Source of the DNA: Muribaculaceae bacterium
Lineage (GTDB): Bacteria; Bacteroidota; Bacteroidia; Bacteroidales; Muribaculaceae
Reading direction: 5' to 3'
Assembly: GCA_028689665.1 (NCBI GenBank)
Contig: JAQVCR010000002.1
Coordinates: 16,570 to 80,569, forward strand
DNA length: 64,000 nucleotides
This document shows, piece by piece, positions 54,907 through 63,117 of this stretch. Both the position numbers and the translations under genes were made by a program. The first letter of the stretch is position 1; each line of letters opens with the position of its first letter. A model generated the notes under the pieces. The model worked only from the letters and a program-made list of their open reading frames with translations, searched no databases and was not told the origin of the DNA.

Positions 54907-54937
54907 CAAATTTATAAATAATGAATGAATAAATCAA
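54907..54937 (-). promoter_or_regulatory. promoter of the LytTR regulator gene
   Basis: On the minus strand TTG (54937-54935), a 20-bp spacer and TAAATTTG (54914-54907). The start would be near 54900, about 18 bases before the ATG. Confidence 0.7.
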
Positions 54938-54956
54938 TATATAAAAACTCCAGAAT

Positions 54957-55007
54957 GATTAAGTGTATAGAATTAGAGCTTAAGTGTTTCTGTATGGTGC
55001 TTAAGTG
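54957..55007 (-). promoter_or_regulatory. three 9-bp direct repeats in 21-bp register, probable LytTR binding array
   Basis: On the minus strand the units are CCACTTAAG (55007-54999), ACACTTAAG (54986-54978) and ACACTTAAT (54965-54957), each separated by exactly 12 bp. LytTR regulators are known to bind pairs of 9-bp direct repeats with 12-13 bp between them, and the units match the published AgrA-type consensus at all but one position. The nearest unit ends 19 bp above the -33 element of the regulator promoter. Confidence 0.75.
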
Positions 55008-55009
55008 GC

Positions 55010-55046
55010 AAAAAAAAAGCAGGGGCTAAGAAAAATAGCACCTGCT
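55010..55046 (-). terminator. intrinsic terminator of efp
   Basis: On the minus strand AGCAGGTGCTA pairs with TAGCCCCTGCT (one mismatch), followed by nine T residues. It separates efp from the LytTR repeats. Confidence 0.85.
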
Positions 55047-55070
55047 TCTATCATAAAAATCTTTTATAGA

Positions 55071-55637
55071 TTATGCTTTTACTCTACCAAGATAAGAACC
55101 ATCGCGAGTGTCTATTTCAATTATTTCGCCATCGTTAACGAAAAGAGGAACTTTTACAGTTGCACCACTTTCAACAGTTGCTGGTTTAGTAGCATTAGTA
55201 GCAGTGTCGCCCTTAAGCCCCGGCTCGGTATAAGTGATTTTAAGAGTAGTCTTAACCGGCATTTCGGCGAAAAGGATTGTTTCGTTTGATGCGTCGCTGA
55301 CAACTTCAACAATGTCGCCCTCTTTCATATAGTCGGCACCGGTGATAAGATCGTGAGTTATAGGAATTTGATCGAAAGTCTCTTGGTTCATAAAGATATA
55401 ATCGCCACCTTCTTTATAAAGATATTGGAAAGGGCGGCGTTCAACACGAACATCTTCCAATTTCTCGCTGATGTCGAAACGACGTTCTAATACACGACCG
55501 TCGACAACGTTTTTAAGCTTAGTACGCATAAATGTGTTACCCTTACCTGGCTTAACGTGAAGGAACTCTATGCAGAAATAAAGCTTGCCGTCAAGGCGAA
55601 TACATGTCCCGTTTTTAATGTCTTGAGAATTAATCAT
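55071..55637 (-). CDS. efp: elongation factor P
   Basis: 188 residues with the KOW-like N-terminal domain and two OB domains. It relieves ribosome stalling at proline stretches. The tip loop reads VKPGKGNTFMRTKLKN, with a Lys at the position that carries the modification in other bacteria; no modifying enzyme gene is nearby. The C-terminal motif GEIIEIDTRDGSYLGR is intact. The gene is divergent from rpmH and has its own promoter and terminator. Confidence 0.97.
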   Translation of the reverse strand: MINSQDIKNGTCIRLDGKLYFCIEFLHVKPGKGNTFMRTKLKNVVDGRVLERRFDISEKLEDVRVERRPFQYLYKEGGDYIFMNQETFDQIPITHDLITGADYMKEGDIVEVVSDASNETILFAEMPVKTTLKITYTEPGLKGDTATNATKPATVESGATVKVPLFVNDGEIIEIDTRDGSYLGRVKA

Positions 55638-55684
55638 ACAGTTTGTGAAATATTTTATAAATGATAATACGAATTATTAGACAA

Positions 55685-55716
55685 CAAAAGTAATGTAAAT
55701 CAGTAAAAAACGCAAA
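55685..55716 (-). promoter_or_regulatory. promoter of efp
   Basis: On the minus strand TTTG (55716-55713), a 20-bp spacer and TACTTTTG (55692-55685), giving a leader of about 40 bases. Confidence 0.75.
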
Positions 55717-55742
55717 ACTTTTGAGCAAAAATGGTATAAAAC

Positions 55743-55773
55743 TTGCTTATTTTAAAAAAAGTATCTATTTTTG
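55743..55773 (+). promoter_or_regulatory. promoter of rpmH
   Basis: TTG (55743-55745), a 20-bp spacer and TATTTTTG (55766-55773). The leader would be about 40 bases. Confidence 0.75.
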
Positions 55774-55821
55774 CAACCCGAAACGGTGATATAAAAGAAT
55801 AATAACGTAAAATATATAAAG

Positions 55822-55974
55822 ATGAAAAGAACATTCCAACCATCTAACAGAAAGAGAGTGAACAAACATGGTTTCCGTGAAAGAATGGCAACTGCTGACG
55901 GACGTAAAGTAATAGCACGTCGTCGTGCAAAAGGACGTTTACGTCTAAGTGTTTCTGACTCTATCCGTAAATAA
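55822..55974 (+). CDS. rpmH: 50S ribosomal protein L34
   Basis: A 50-residue basic protein read directly from the sequence: [18 protein letters not shown] at the start, then [19 protein letters not shown] and a short tail ending SDSIRK. This is the universal L34 pattern. It is a structural protein of the large ribosomal subunit. It stands alone between efp and the second sigma factor gene, without the dnaA/rnpA neighbours it has in many bacteria. Confidence 0.97.
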   Translation: MKRTFQPSNRKRVNKHGFRERMATADGRKVIARRRAKGRLRLSVSDSIRK

Positions 55975-56000
55975 GAATCTAGTAGACGAATAAGAATAAG

Positions 56001-56030
56001 CCGTTGTCTTCGTTAGAAGGCAACGGTATT
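56001..56030 (+). terminator. hairpin after rpmH
   Basis: CCGTTGTCTTC (56001-56011) pairs with GAAGGCAACGG (56016-56026) around GTTA, with one T-G pair. The T tail is short (TATTTCT), so it may be a weak terminator. Confidence 0.65.
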
Positions 56031-56115
56031 TCTGTGCTGTAACGTGTATATATTAATTTGTGTTAATTGATTTTCCATTTGTCTTATTAAATAGTCTACT
56101 AATATAGTTTTTTAA

Positions 56116-56146
56116 TTGCTTTATTAAGATTTTGCCGTTATATTTG
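56116..56146 (+). promoter_or_regulatory. promoter of the second ECF sigma factor gene
   Basis: TTG (56116-56118), a 20-bp spacer and TATATTTG (56139-56146), 33 bp before the ATG at 56180. A housekeeping-type promoter here fits constitutive sigma production held in check by FecR. Confidence 0.7.
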
Positions 56147-56179
56147 CAGAGCGTATAATATAATTATTTGTTTGAATCA

Positions 56180-56752
56180 ATGATTGACAAGAGTGAAATA
56201 TTAACCTTTAAATCGGGTGATGAAAAATCTTTTGAAGAGATTTATCGTTGCTATGTAGGTAAAACATATAATTATATATATAAGTTGTCGACAAATGAAG
56301 AGCTGTCGAAGGATATTACACAAAATACATTTTTGCAACTTTGGAGCTCGAGAGAAAAAATAGATGTAAATGGGAATTTAGATGGCTATATATTTGCGAT
56401 AGCACGAAATTTGTTATTTCATGAGATAAGAAGTCGTAATGTGCAACGACGTTATGAAGAAGTAGAAAAAGCAAATAACACCGAAGAATATCAAATCGAC
56501 ATTGATGAAGAACTTTCACGCAAAGCGATTGAGCATAAAATATTATCGTTGCTGGTAGAGTTACCCGAATCGCGACGTAAAATATTTATGATGCGTTGGC
56601 AACAAGGAATGTCGAATAAAGAAATAGCTAAAGAATTGTCAATATCCGAAAAGACAGTATCAACACAAATATATCGAGCCGTAGGATTTCTTAAATCTAA
56701 GATTGGCTCTGTTTTTATCATTGGAGCAATAATTTCGGCTTCCCACTTTTGA
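56180..56752 (+). CDS. ECF RNA polymerase sigma factor of locus 2
   Basis: 190 residues from the ATG at 56180. Region 2 (about 15-85, KDITQNTFLQLWSSREKID) and region 4 (about 115-175, MSNKEIAKELSISEKTVSTQIYRAVGFLKS) are complete. It is of the Bacteroidota type paired with FecR anti-sigma factors. The same arrangement as locus 1 (sigma, FecR, SusC, SusD) follows. The 197 bp after it hold no gene; AT-rich sequence with two similar TTGTAGT...TTGTT stretches (near 56830 and 56894) was noted. Confidence 0.92.
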   Translation: MIDKSEILTFKSGDEKSFEEIYRCYVGKTYNYIYKLSTNEELSKDITQNTFLQLWSSREKIDVNGNLDGYIFAIARNLLFHEIRSRNVQRRYEEVEKANNTEEYQIDIDEELSRKAIEHKILSLLVELPESRRKIFMMRWQQGMSNKEIAKELSISEKTVSTQIYRAVGFLKSKIGSVFIIGAIISASHF

Positions 56753-56949
56753 ACCACAGGTGCTGTTTCAAATTCTATGACAGCGAATACACTAAATATA
56801 AGATAACGTTAATTAATATGACAGGTTTTTTTGTAGTGTTCCGGGATTGTTAAAATGAAATTTATTAGATTTTTTTAAAAAAAAGAGGAATTATTGTAGT
56901 CCAAAATTGTTGCGTGAGGATATATAATATATAAACGGCATGGAACAAT

Positions 56950-57948
56950 ATGGAACAAAAAAGAATACAATATTTAATATCCACTTCGCTTGACAATAAA
57001 TTGACTATTGAAGAACGATTTGAGCTTATGGCTTGGCTGCATTCGACGGAAGCCGACAGCGATTGTCGCAAAGTGTGGAACGAAACAGATGCCGAAATCG
57101 ACAAGATGCTGAGCGATGAGATTTGGTCGTCGGTAAAATCGGAAATATCACCTGTTCCAAAATTAGCTATTCCTAGTAAATTTAAAATGCAATCTACGTT
57201 TATACGACGATTTAAAATCGTTGCGACGATATGTGCAATTGTGTGTAGCAGCGTATTACTATCAGTATTATATGGCGATAATATATCCGCATTATGGGAA
57301 GGAGATGCTAAAATATATAGCTTTGAAGTACAATCGGGACAAAAAGCCAGTATGCAACTAGCCGATGGGACAGTAGTGTGGCTAAATTCGGCATCGAAGT
57401 TGACATTTGATGATAATTATAACGACGACGATCGCATAGTGAATCTAGAAGGAGAGGCATATTTTGATGTTGCAAAAAATCAGAATAAGAAATTCGTAGT
57501 AAAGTGTAATGGAGTAGAGGTAGAAGCCTTAGGGACGAGCTTTAATGTAAAGGCATATTTAGCCGATGGCTATATCACCACGACGCTTGCTAAAGGGAAA
57601 GTTAAAGTTTCGAGTGAAAAAGAAGATGTGTATTTATCCCCCAGCGAACAAGCAATATATAATATAAAGGATAAAGAAATACGAAAAGATGCAGTGTCAA
57701 ATATTGCGTTAGCCGATTTTTGGCTATCCGACAGCCTCGTGTTTGACGGAGTAACGTTAGAATCATTATCTCATACCATAGAGCGAATGTATGGAGTAAA
57801 AATTATGATTAGAGATAAGTCGCTCAACAATGTAACATTTACCGGAACGATAAAGAATAATTCTTTACCAAATATTTTCCATTTAATCAGTCTGACCTAT
57901 CCATTAAAATATTCTATGGAAGGCGATACGATATGGATATATAAATAG
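56950..57948 (+). CDS. FecR-family anti-sigma factor of locus 2
   Basis: 332 residues: cytoplasmic sigma-binding part (1-85), one transmembrane helix (about 90-110, IVATICAIVCSSVLLSVLY), periplasmic FecR domain (about 120-215, ADGTVVWLNSASKLTF and GEAYFDVAKNQNKKF) and a C-terminal domain (about 260-330). It should link the SusC STN domain of locus 2 to release of the sigma factor. The susC gene starts 46 bp downstream. Confidence 0.93.
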   Translation: MEQKRIQYLISTSLDNKLTIEERFELMAWLHSTEADSDCRKVWNETDAEIDKMLSDEIWSSVKSEISPVPKLAIPSKFKMQSTFIRRFKIVATICAIVCSSVLLSVLYGDNISALWEGDAKIYSFEVQSGQKASMQLADGTVVWLNSASKLTFDDNYNDDDRIVNLEGEAYFDVAKNQNKKFVVKCNGVEVEALGTSFNVKAYLADGYITTTLAKGKVKVSSEKEDVYLSPSEQAIYNIKDKEIRKDAVSNIALADFWLSDSLVFDGVTLESLSHTIERMYGVKIMIRDKSLNNVTFTGTIKNNSLPNIFHLISLTYPLKYSMEGDTIWIYK

Positions 57949-57994
57949 AAAAGAAGGAAAAGAATCAATATTAACCCAAATAGAAAAATAACCA

Positions 57995-60900
57995 ATGAAA
58001 AAATTAAATCTAAACGCTATAAGATTATTAGGCGTGATGGTTCTATTATTTATAGCCTTGCCTATATCGGCACAATATACAGTCTCGATACAGAATAAGA
58101 CAATTTCGCAAGCAATCAAGATTATAGAAAGCACTTCGGATTATCGTTTCTTCTATGCCGACACATTACCCGGTTTAAATCGAAAAGTAAGTTTCTCGGC
58201 AGCCAATGAATCAATAGAGAGCATTTTGACTAAGCTATTGAAAGGAACGCATATAGTATATCAGATTCAAACAGAAAAGCAAGTAGTATTATCGGCAAAA
58301 GGAGCATCTTCTCCATCGGTCAAAAAAACGGGTACAAACATCTCGCAATCAGCCTCATCTACATTTACTCTCACAGGACAAGTAGTAGGTACCGATGGCG
58401 AGCCACTAGTAGGTGTAACGGTATTATCGACCGATACAAAGAAAGGAACGACCACCGACATTGATGGCAATTATACTATTACATTAGACCGCCCACAATC
58501 ATTAAGCTTTAATTATATAGGCTATGAAGCTAAAATAGTAAACGTCGATAAGACAAAGACACTCGACATCACAATGTCGGATAATAATATAGTATTAAAT
58601 GATGTCGTGGTAGTAGGGTACGGAACGCAAAAAAAAGCCAACCTTACCGGAGCAGTGCAGAGTGTAAATAGCAATGATTTGATGCGAAGAAATGTATCGA
58701 CGGCTTCGGCTGCCCTACAAGGAATGGTACCCGGGCTTACTGCAGTGCAATCGTCGGGTCAACCGGGAGCCGACAATGCTTCACTAAAAATACGCGGGTT
58801 AGGCTCGCTAAATTCATCTACGGCACCACTTATTTTAATAGATGGAGTAGAAGGCGATATGAATCGTATCGACCTTAATACAGTAGAGTCAATTACAGTT
58901 CTAAAAGATGCAGCATCGGCATCTATATATGGTTCTAGAGCATCGAATGGTGTAATTCTGGTAACGACAAAACGAGGGGCAAAAGGTAAAGTAAAAGTAT
59001 CATTTAACGGATATGCAGGATTTAATACGCCAACTACATTACCCGAAGCATGTAACGCAATTGAATATATGCAGTCGGTCGATGTAGCACGAGTGAATGC
59101 AAATCAAGAGCCATTGTATCCCAAAACGATAGAAATATATCAAAATGGAGGAGTAGATAACATACATTATTATGATACCGATTGGCGCGGGCTTGTAATC
59201 AAAGATCGCGGGTGGCAGCAAAATTATTCGGTAGGAGTAAGCGGAGGGAATGATGTAATTTCATTATATGCATCAGCCGGATATTATAAACACGAAGGAC
59301 TAATTGATAACAATAATTTCTCTCGTACAACATTAAGAGTCAATACCGATACAAAAATAAATAAATGGGCAAAACTAGGTATTGACGTAGGTATACGTCA
59401 AGCAAATGTGAAAAGTCCTGTTATGGCAACGCCTACCTCAATAATCGGGAAAGCCCTTACAATGACACCAATAATGTCGGGGATTAATGCCGATGGTACT
59501 TATGGATATGGAATCAACGGAACTAACCCTATTGCCATGGCGCAGAGTGGAAGTACATCAAATAGTACCGCCCCCGAATACAGCGTACGAGCTACCCTTA
59601 CCCTTACACCATTTGAGGGAATGAACATCTTTGGAGCATATATATGGAAACGCAATGACAGTGAAACAAATGCATTTGTTACTCCATATAAAGTATATGA
59701 GAATGGCGTCTCGATGGGCGAATTTCCAACTTATGGCTCTTCAAAATCAGAACAACGCACAAAATCAATAACCAAGCAATTCAACTTGCAAGCAACTTAT
59801 GAAAAGACATTTGGGAACCATTATTTGAAAGCATTATTGGGATTTCAAAGTGAAGAAATGAATTATAGTTATCTTCTGGCAGGGCGAAAGAATTATAACT
59901 ACGAAGGTTATGAGGAGCTTGTTAATGGAGATGCCAGCACAATGTCTAACTCAAGCGCAAAGTATTCGTGGGCTTTATTATCTTATTTTTTTCGTGTCAA
60001 CTATTCATTTAAAGATAGATATTTGTTAGAGGTCAATGGTCGTTATGATGGAACATCGCGTTTTCGTCCCGATCAGCGATGGGGCTTTTTCCCTTCGGTA
60101 TCTGCCGGGTGGAAAATTTCGGAAGAATCATTTTTTGAATCAGCTAAAGATATAGTTAACAATTTAAAACTACGAGCTTCTTATGGTGAGCTTGGAAATC
60201 AAGCCATTAACGGATATTATCCTTATGCATCTTCAATAGGCAGCTTGACTGATTATGGCTATTGGTTTGATAAAGAATTATCTACAGGAGTAGCACAGAT
60301 ACAGCTTGCCAATACATTAATAACGTGGGAAAAATCGAAACAATTTGATATAGGACTAGATGGTGCATTATTCAGCAACCGATTGACATTTGGATTCGAC
60401 TATTATATAAGAAATATAACGAATATGTTGCAACAATTTCCGGTGCCTATGTTTGTCGGAATGACAGCGCCATGGAAAAATGCAGGGTCGATGAGAAATA
60501 AAGGTTGGGAGTTAAATCTTGGTTGGCAAGATAGAGTAGGCGATGTAAATTATTATATAAAGGCAAACTTGTCGGATGTTAAGAACAAAGTAATCGACCT
60601 TTATGGAAAGGAATATGTAGGCTCTACCACCATAACACGAGAAGGCGACCAATATAATTCGTGGTATGGCTATATAGCCGATGGATATTTCCAGACACAG
60701 GAAGAAATAAATAGTTCGCCAATCTATGGAGGCAATGTAAATAACGTAAAGTGTGGATATATCAAATATAGAGATATAAGTGGAGCCGATGGCACACCCG
60801 ATGGAAAAATTGACAGTTACGATAGGACAATTCTAGGGAATCCAACTCCGCGCTACGAATATGGATTGACAATTGGAGGCGATTGGAAAGGCTTTGATTT

Positions 60901-61333
60901 ATCCATTTTCTTTCAAGGTGTAGGTAAAAAAGATGTTTACTATGCAGGTTCGGGAGCGAGGGCATTGACAGGTAATTATACAATCTACAAGCATCAGTTA
61001 GACTATTGGACTGCCGATAACACAAATGCAACTTATCCAATATTATTGGAAGATCCTAATGGAACTAATCCCAATAATATGATTTCAAGTTTTTGGGTAA
61101 AAAGTGGAGCTTATTGTCGTCTTAAAAATATAGTTTTAGGCTATTCGTTACCTAAGAATATTGTTAAAAAGGCAACAATGACAAATGTAAGAATCTATGC
61201 AAGTGCTCAGAATTTATTAACTATTAAAAATAATTTCTATAAAGGATTTGACCCTGAAAATTCTATTGGGTCGGGCGCAAGTTGCTATCCCCTTAATAAG
61301 ACATTTATTTTTGGTATCAACGTAGAATTTTAA
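57995..61333 (+). CDS. SusC/RagA TonB-linked outer-membrane transporter with STN domain (locus 2)
   Basis: 1112 residues: signal peptide (about 1-27, LPISAQ), STN domain (about 28-105), CarboxypepD_reg-like domain (about 127-205, GQVVGTDGEPLVGVTVLS), NDVVVVGYGTQKKANLTGAV before the plug, and the barrel ending in FIFGINVEF. Its architecture equals that of the locus 1 protein, but the barrel and loops differ, so a different glycan is expected. SusD follows 12 bp later. Confidence 0.97.
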   Translation: MKKLNLNAIRLLGVMVLLFIALPISAQYTVSIQNKTISQAIKIIESTSDYRFFYADTLPGLNRKVSFSAANESIESILTKLLKGTHIVYQIQTEKQVVLSAKGASSPSVKKTGTNISQSASSTFTLTGQVVGTDGEPLVGVTVLSTDTKKGTTTDIDGNYTITLDRPQSLSFNYIGYEAKIVNVDKTKTLDITMSDNNIVLNDVVVVGYGTQKKANLTGAVQSVNSNDLMRRNVSTASAALQGMVPGLTAVQSSGQPGADNASLKIRGLGSLNSSTAPLILIDGVEGDMNRIDLNTVESITVLKDAASASIYGSRASNGVILVTTKRGAKGKVKVSFNGYAGFNTPTTLPEACNAIEYMQSVDVARVNANQEPLYPKTIEIYQNGGVDNIHYYDTDWRGLVIKDRGWQQNYSVGVSGGNDVISLYASAGYYKHEGLIDNNNFSRTTLRVNTDTKINKWAKLGIDVGIRQANVKSPVMATPTSIIGKALTMTPIMSGINADGTYGYGINGTNPIAMAQSGSTSNSTAPEYSVRATLTLTPFEGMNIFGAYIWKRNDSETNAFVTPYKVYENGVSMGEFPTYGSSKSEQRTKSITKQFNLQATYEKTFGNHYLKALLGFQSEEMNYSYLLAGRKNYNYEGYEELVNGDASTMSNSSAKYSWALLSYFFRVNYSFKDRYLLEVNGRYDGTSRFRPDQRWGFFPSVSAGWKISEESFFESAKDIVNNLKLRASYGELGNQAINGYYPYASSIGSLTDYGYWFDKELSTGVAQIQLANTLITWEKSKQFDIGLDGALFSNRLTFGFDYYIRNITNMLQQFPVPMFVGMTAPWKNAGSMRNKGWELNLGWQDRVGDVNYYIKANLSDVKNKVIDLYGKEYVGSTTITREGDQYNSWYGYIADGYFQTQEEINSSPIYGGNVNNVKCGYIKYRDISGADGTPDGKIDSYDRTILGNPTPRYEYGLTIGGDWKGFDLSIFFQGVGKKDVYYAGSGARALTGNYTIYKHQLDYWTADNTNATYPILLEDPNGTNPNNMISSFWVKSGAYCRLKNIVLGYSLPKNIVKKATMTNVRIYASAQNLLTIKNNFYKGFDPENSIGSGASCYPLNKTFIFGINVEF

Positions 61334-61345
61334 TTTTAAAACAAG

Positions 61346-63106
61346 ATGAAAAAGACAATAATAAATATATTCACACTTATCGCACTGGCATTAACTGTTG
61401 GTTCTTGCTCCGACTTTCTGGATAGAGAAAATCCATCATACGATGCCGAAGGATTCTATACCACTGAATCGGGATTAAAAGAAGGCGTTACAGGCATCTA
61501 CCCACTCCTTTATTTTGATATGAACTGGGCAGTGCCGGCATGTATCGTTCTCGACCACTACACTGCCTATGGGCTCGAACAAGATGAAAATTCATCAATC
61601 GGAGCCGGTGGAACATTAAACCCCGATAATGGTAAAATCCAAACGTTCTGGAGTGGTGAGTATAAAATAGTAGCACGAGCCAACTCTGTAATATCGGGAG
61701 CATCAGGCAAAATTGAACAGATGAGTGAAAATGCAAAGCAATATTATTCGGAAGCAAGAGTGCTGAGAGCTTATGCTTATTATAATCTGGTATCAGCTTT
61801 TGGAGATGTGCCTTTCTTTACAGCTCCGGTAACTATTGATCAATACACTGTAGGTCGTACTTCTAAACACGAGATATTAAAATTTTTAATAGCCGACTTG
61901 AAAGATGCCGCTAACTCACTACCGTGGGTGGCAACCGAGCGCGGACGTGTCGACAAGGCAGTCGCTTATGGCTTGATAGGGCGTATAGGGCTGTTGGGTG
62001 GCAGCTTTGACATAGATGGAAAAGGAACTGAATATTTTAGAGAGGCTGCCGACGCTACAGCTCTAGTAATAGGCAAGAGAAATCTTGCTAATAAATTTGA
62101 AGATTTGTTTAATCTTAGTGGACAAGCTAAGTCGGATGTACGAAATGAGTTGTTGATGGAGCTAATGTATTCATCTAATGGAACAAAGAAAACGCATACA
62201 GTATCTTATGGACATTCCTCAAGAAACTATGCATCTTCGGTGCGTTTCCCGAGCCAAATTATTGCAGACACTTATGAATGTATCGACGGACTTCGTATTG
62301 ATGAATCACCACTTTATAATCCCAAAAAACCAACTGAAAACCGCGATCCTCGCTTTAATGCTACCCTGTCGGGGCATGGCGATACAATTAACTATACAAA
62401 TACCGATGGATCTTTCCCATTGAAGATGATCCTTAATATCTATGATGAAAAGACTAAATTCTATCCTCGTAGAGATAAATGGTATACTTCGGCTAATGTA
62501 GATGTAACAACAAATAAACCATCGGTAGTAAATAATGGTATTGGCTATCTGTGGCGTAAATATGCTAATGAGAACACCGAGCAACTTATGACTCAGACGT
62601 GTAATATCATTCTTATGCGATATGCCGAAGTCCTACTTACTTATGCCGAAGCCAAAATAGAATTGAATGAACTCGACGAGAGCGTATATAATGCCATTAA
62701 TCTTGTCCGTAAACGTGCCGAGATGCCGGTCGTTGCTGATAGCAAGAAGGGCAATCAACAAAAAATGCGTCAACTAGTGCGTCGTGAGCGCAAGGTAGAG
62801 CTTGTCCTTGAAGGATTGTTATTTGTCGATGTACGCCGTTGGGGAATTGGTGATATGCTTAATGATGGACCTACCTATGGACAGCCCTTACCTACAATAA
62901 AATATGAAGGTCTTGAGGCAACCGATATACCTAATTTTAAACTTGATGACCGCCATGACTTAAACGATATACCTTCTTATGAAGCCTATAAAGAGAAACT
63001 TCGCGTGAGAGATAAAAATAGATTTTGGGCTCCGAGATTTATGTGGTGGCCTATTCCACGCTTAGAGACCGACCGAGATCCAAATTTAACAAACCCCGAA
63101 TATTAA
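61346..63106 (+). CDS. SusD/RagB surface glycan-binding lipoprotein (locus 2)
   Basis: 586 residues with a lipobox (TVGSC, mature Cys near 21, then SDFLDREN). Both SusD domains are complete, including EARVLRAYAYYNLVSAFGDVP, ILMRYAEVLLTYAEAKIEL and RRERKVELVLEGLLFVDVRRW. It binds the target glycan on the surface with the SusC of locus 2. The next gene starts 11 bp downstream. Confidence 0.96.
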   Translation: MKKTIINIFTLIALALTVGSCSDFLDRENPSYDAEGFYTTESGLKEGVTGIYPLLYFDMNWAVPACIVLDHYTAYGLEQDENSSIGAGGTLNPDNGKIQTFWSGEYKIVARANSVISGASGKIEQMSENAKQYYSEARVLRAYAYYNLVSAFGDVPFFTAPVTIDQYTVGRTSKHEILKFLIADLKDAANSLPWVATERGRVDKAVAYGLIGRIGLLGGSFDIDGKGTEYFREAADATALVIGKRNLANKFEDLFNLSGQAKSDVRNELLMELMYSSNGTKKTHTVSYGHSSRNYASSVRFPSQIIADTYECIDGLRIDESPLYNPKKPTENRDPRFNATLSGHGDTINYTNTDGSFPLKMILNIYDEKTKFYPRRDKWYTSANVDVTTNKPSVVNNGIGYLWRKYANENTEQLMTQTCNIILMRYAEVLLTYAEAKIELNELDESVYNAINLVRKRAEMPVVADSKKGNQQKMRQLVRRERKVELVLEGLLFVDVRRWGIGDMLNDGPTYGQPLPTIKYEGLEATDIPNFKLDDRHDLNDIPSYEAYKEKLRVRDKNRFWAPRFMWWPIPRLETDRDPNLTNPEY

Positions 63107-63117
63107 ATAGTAATATT

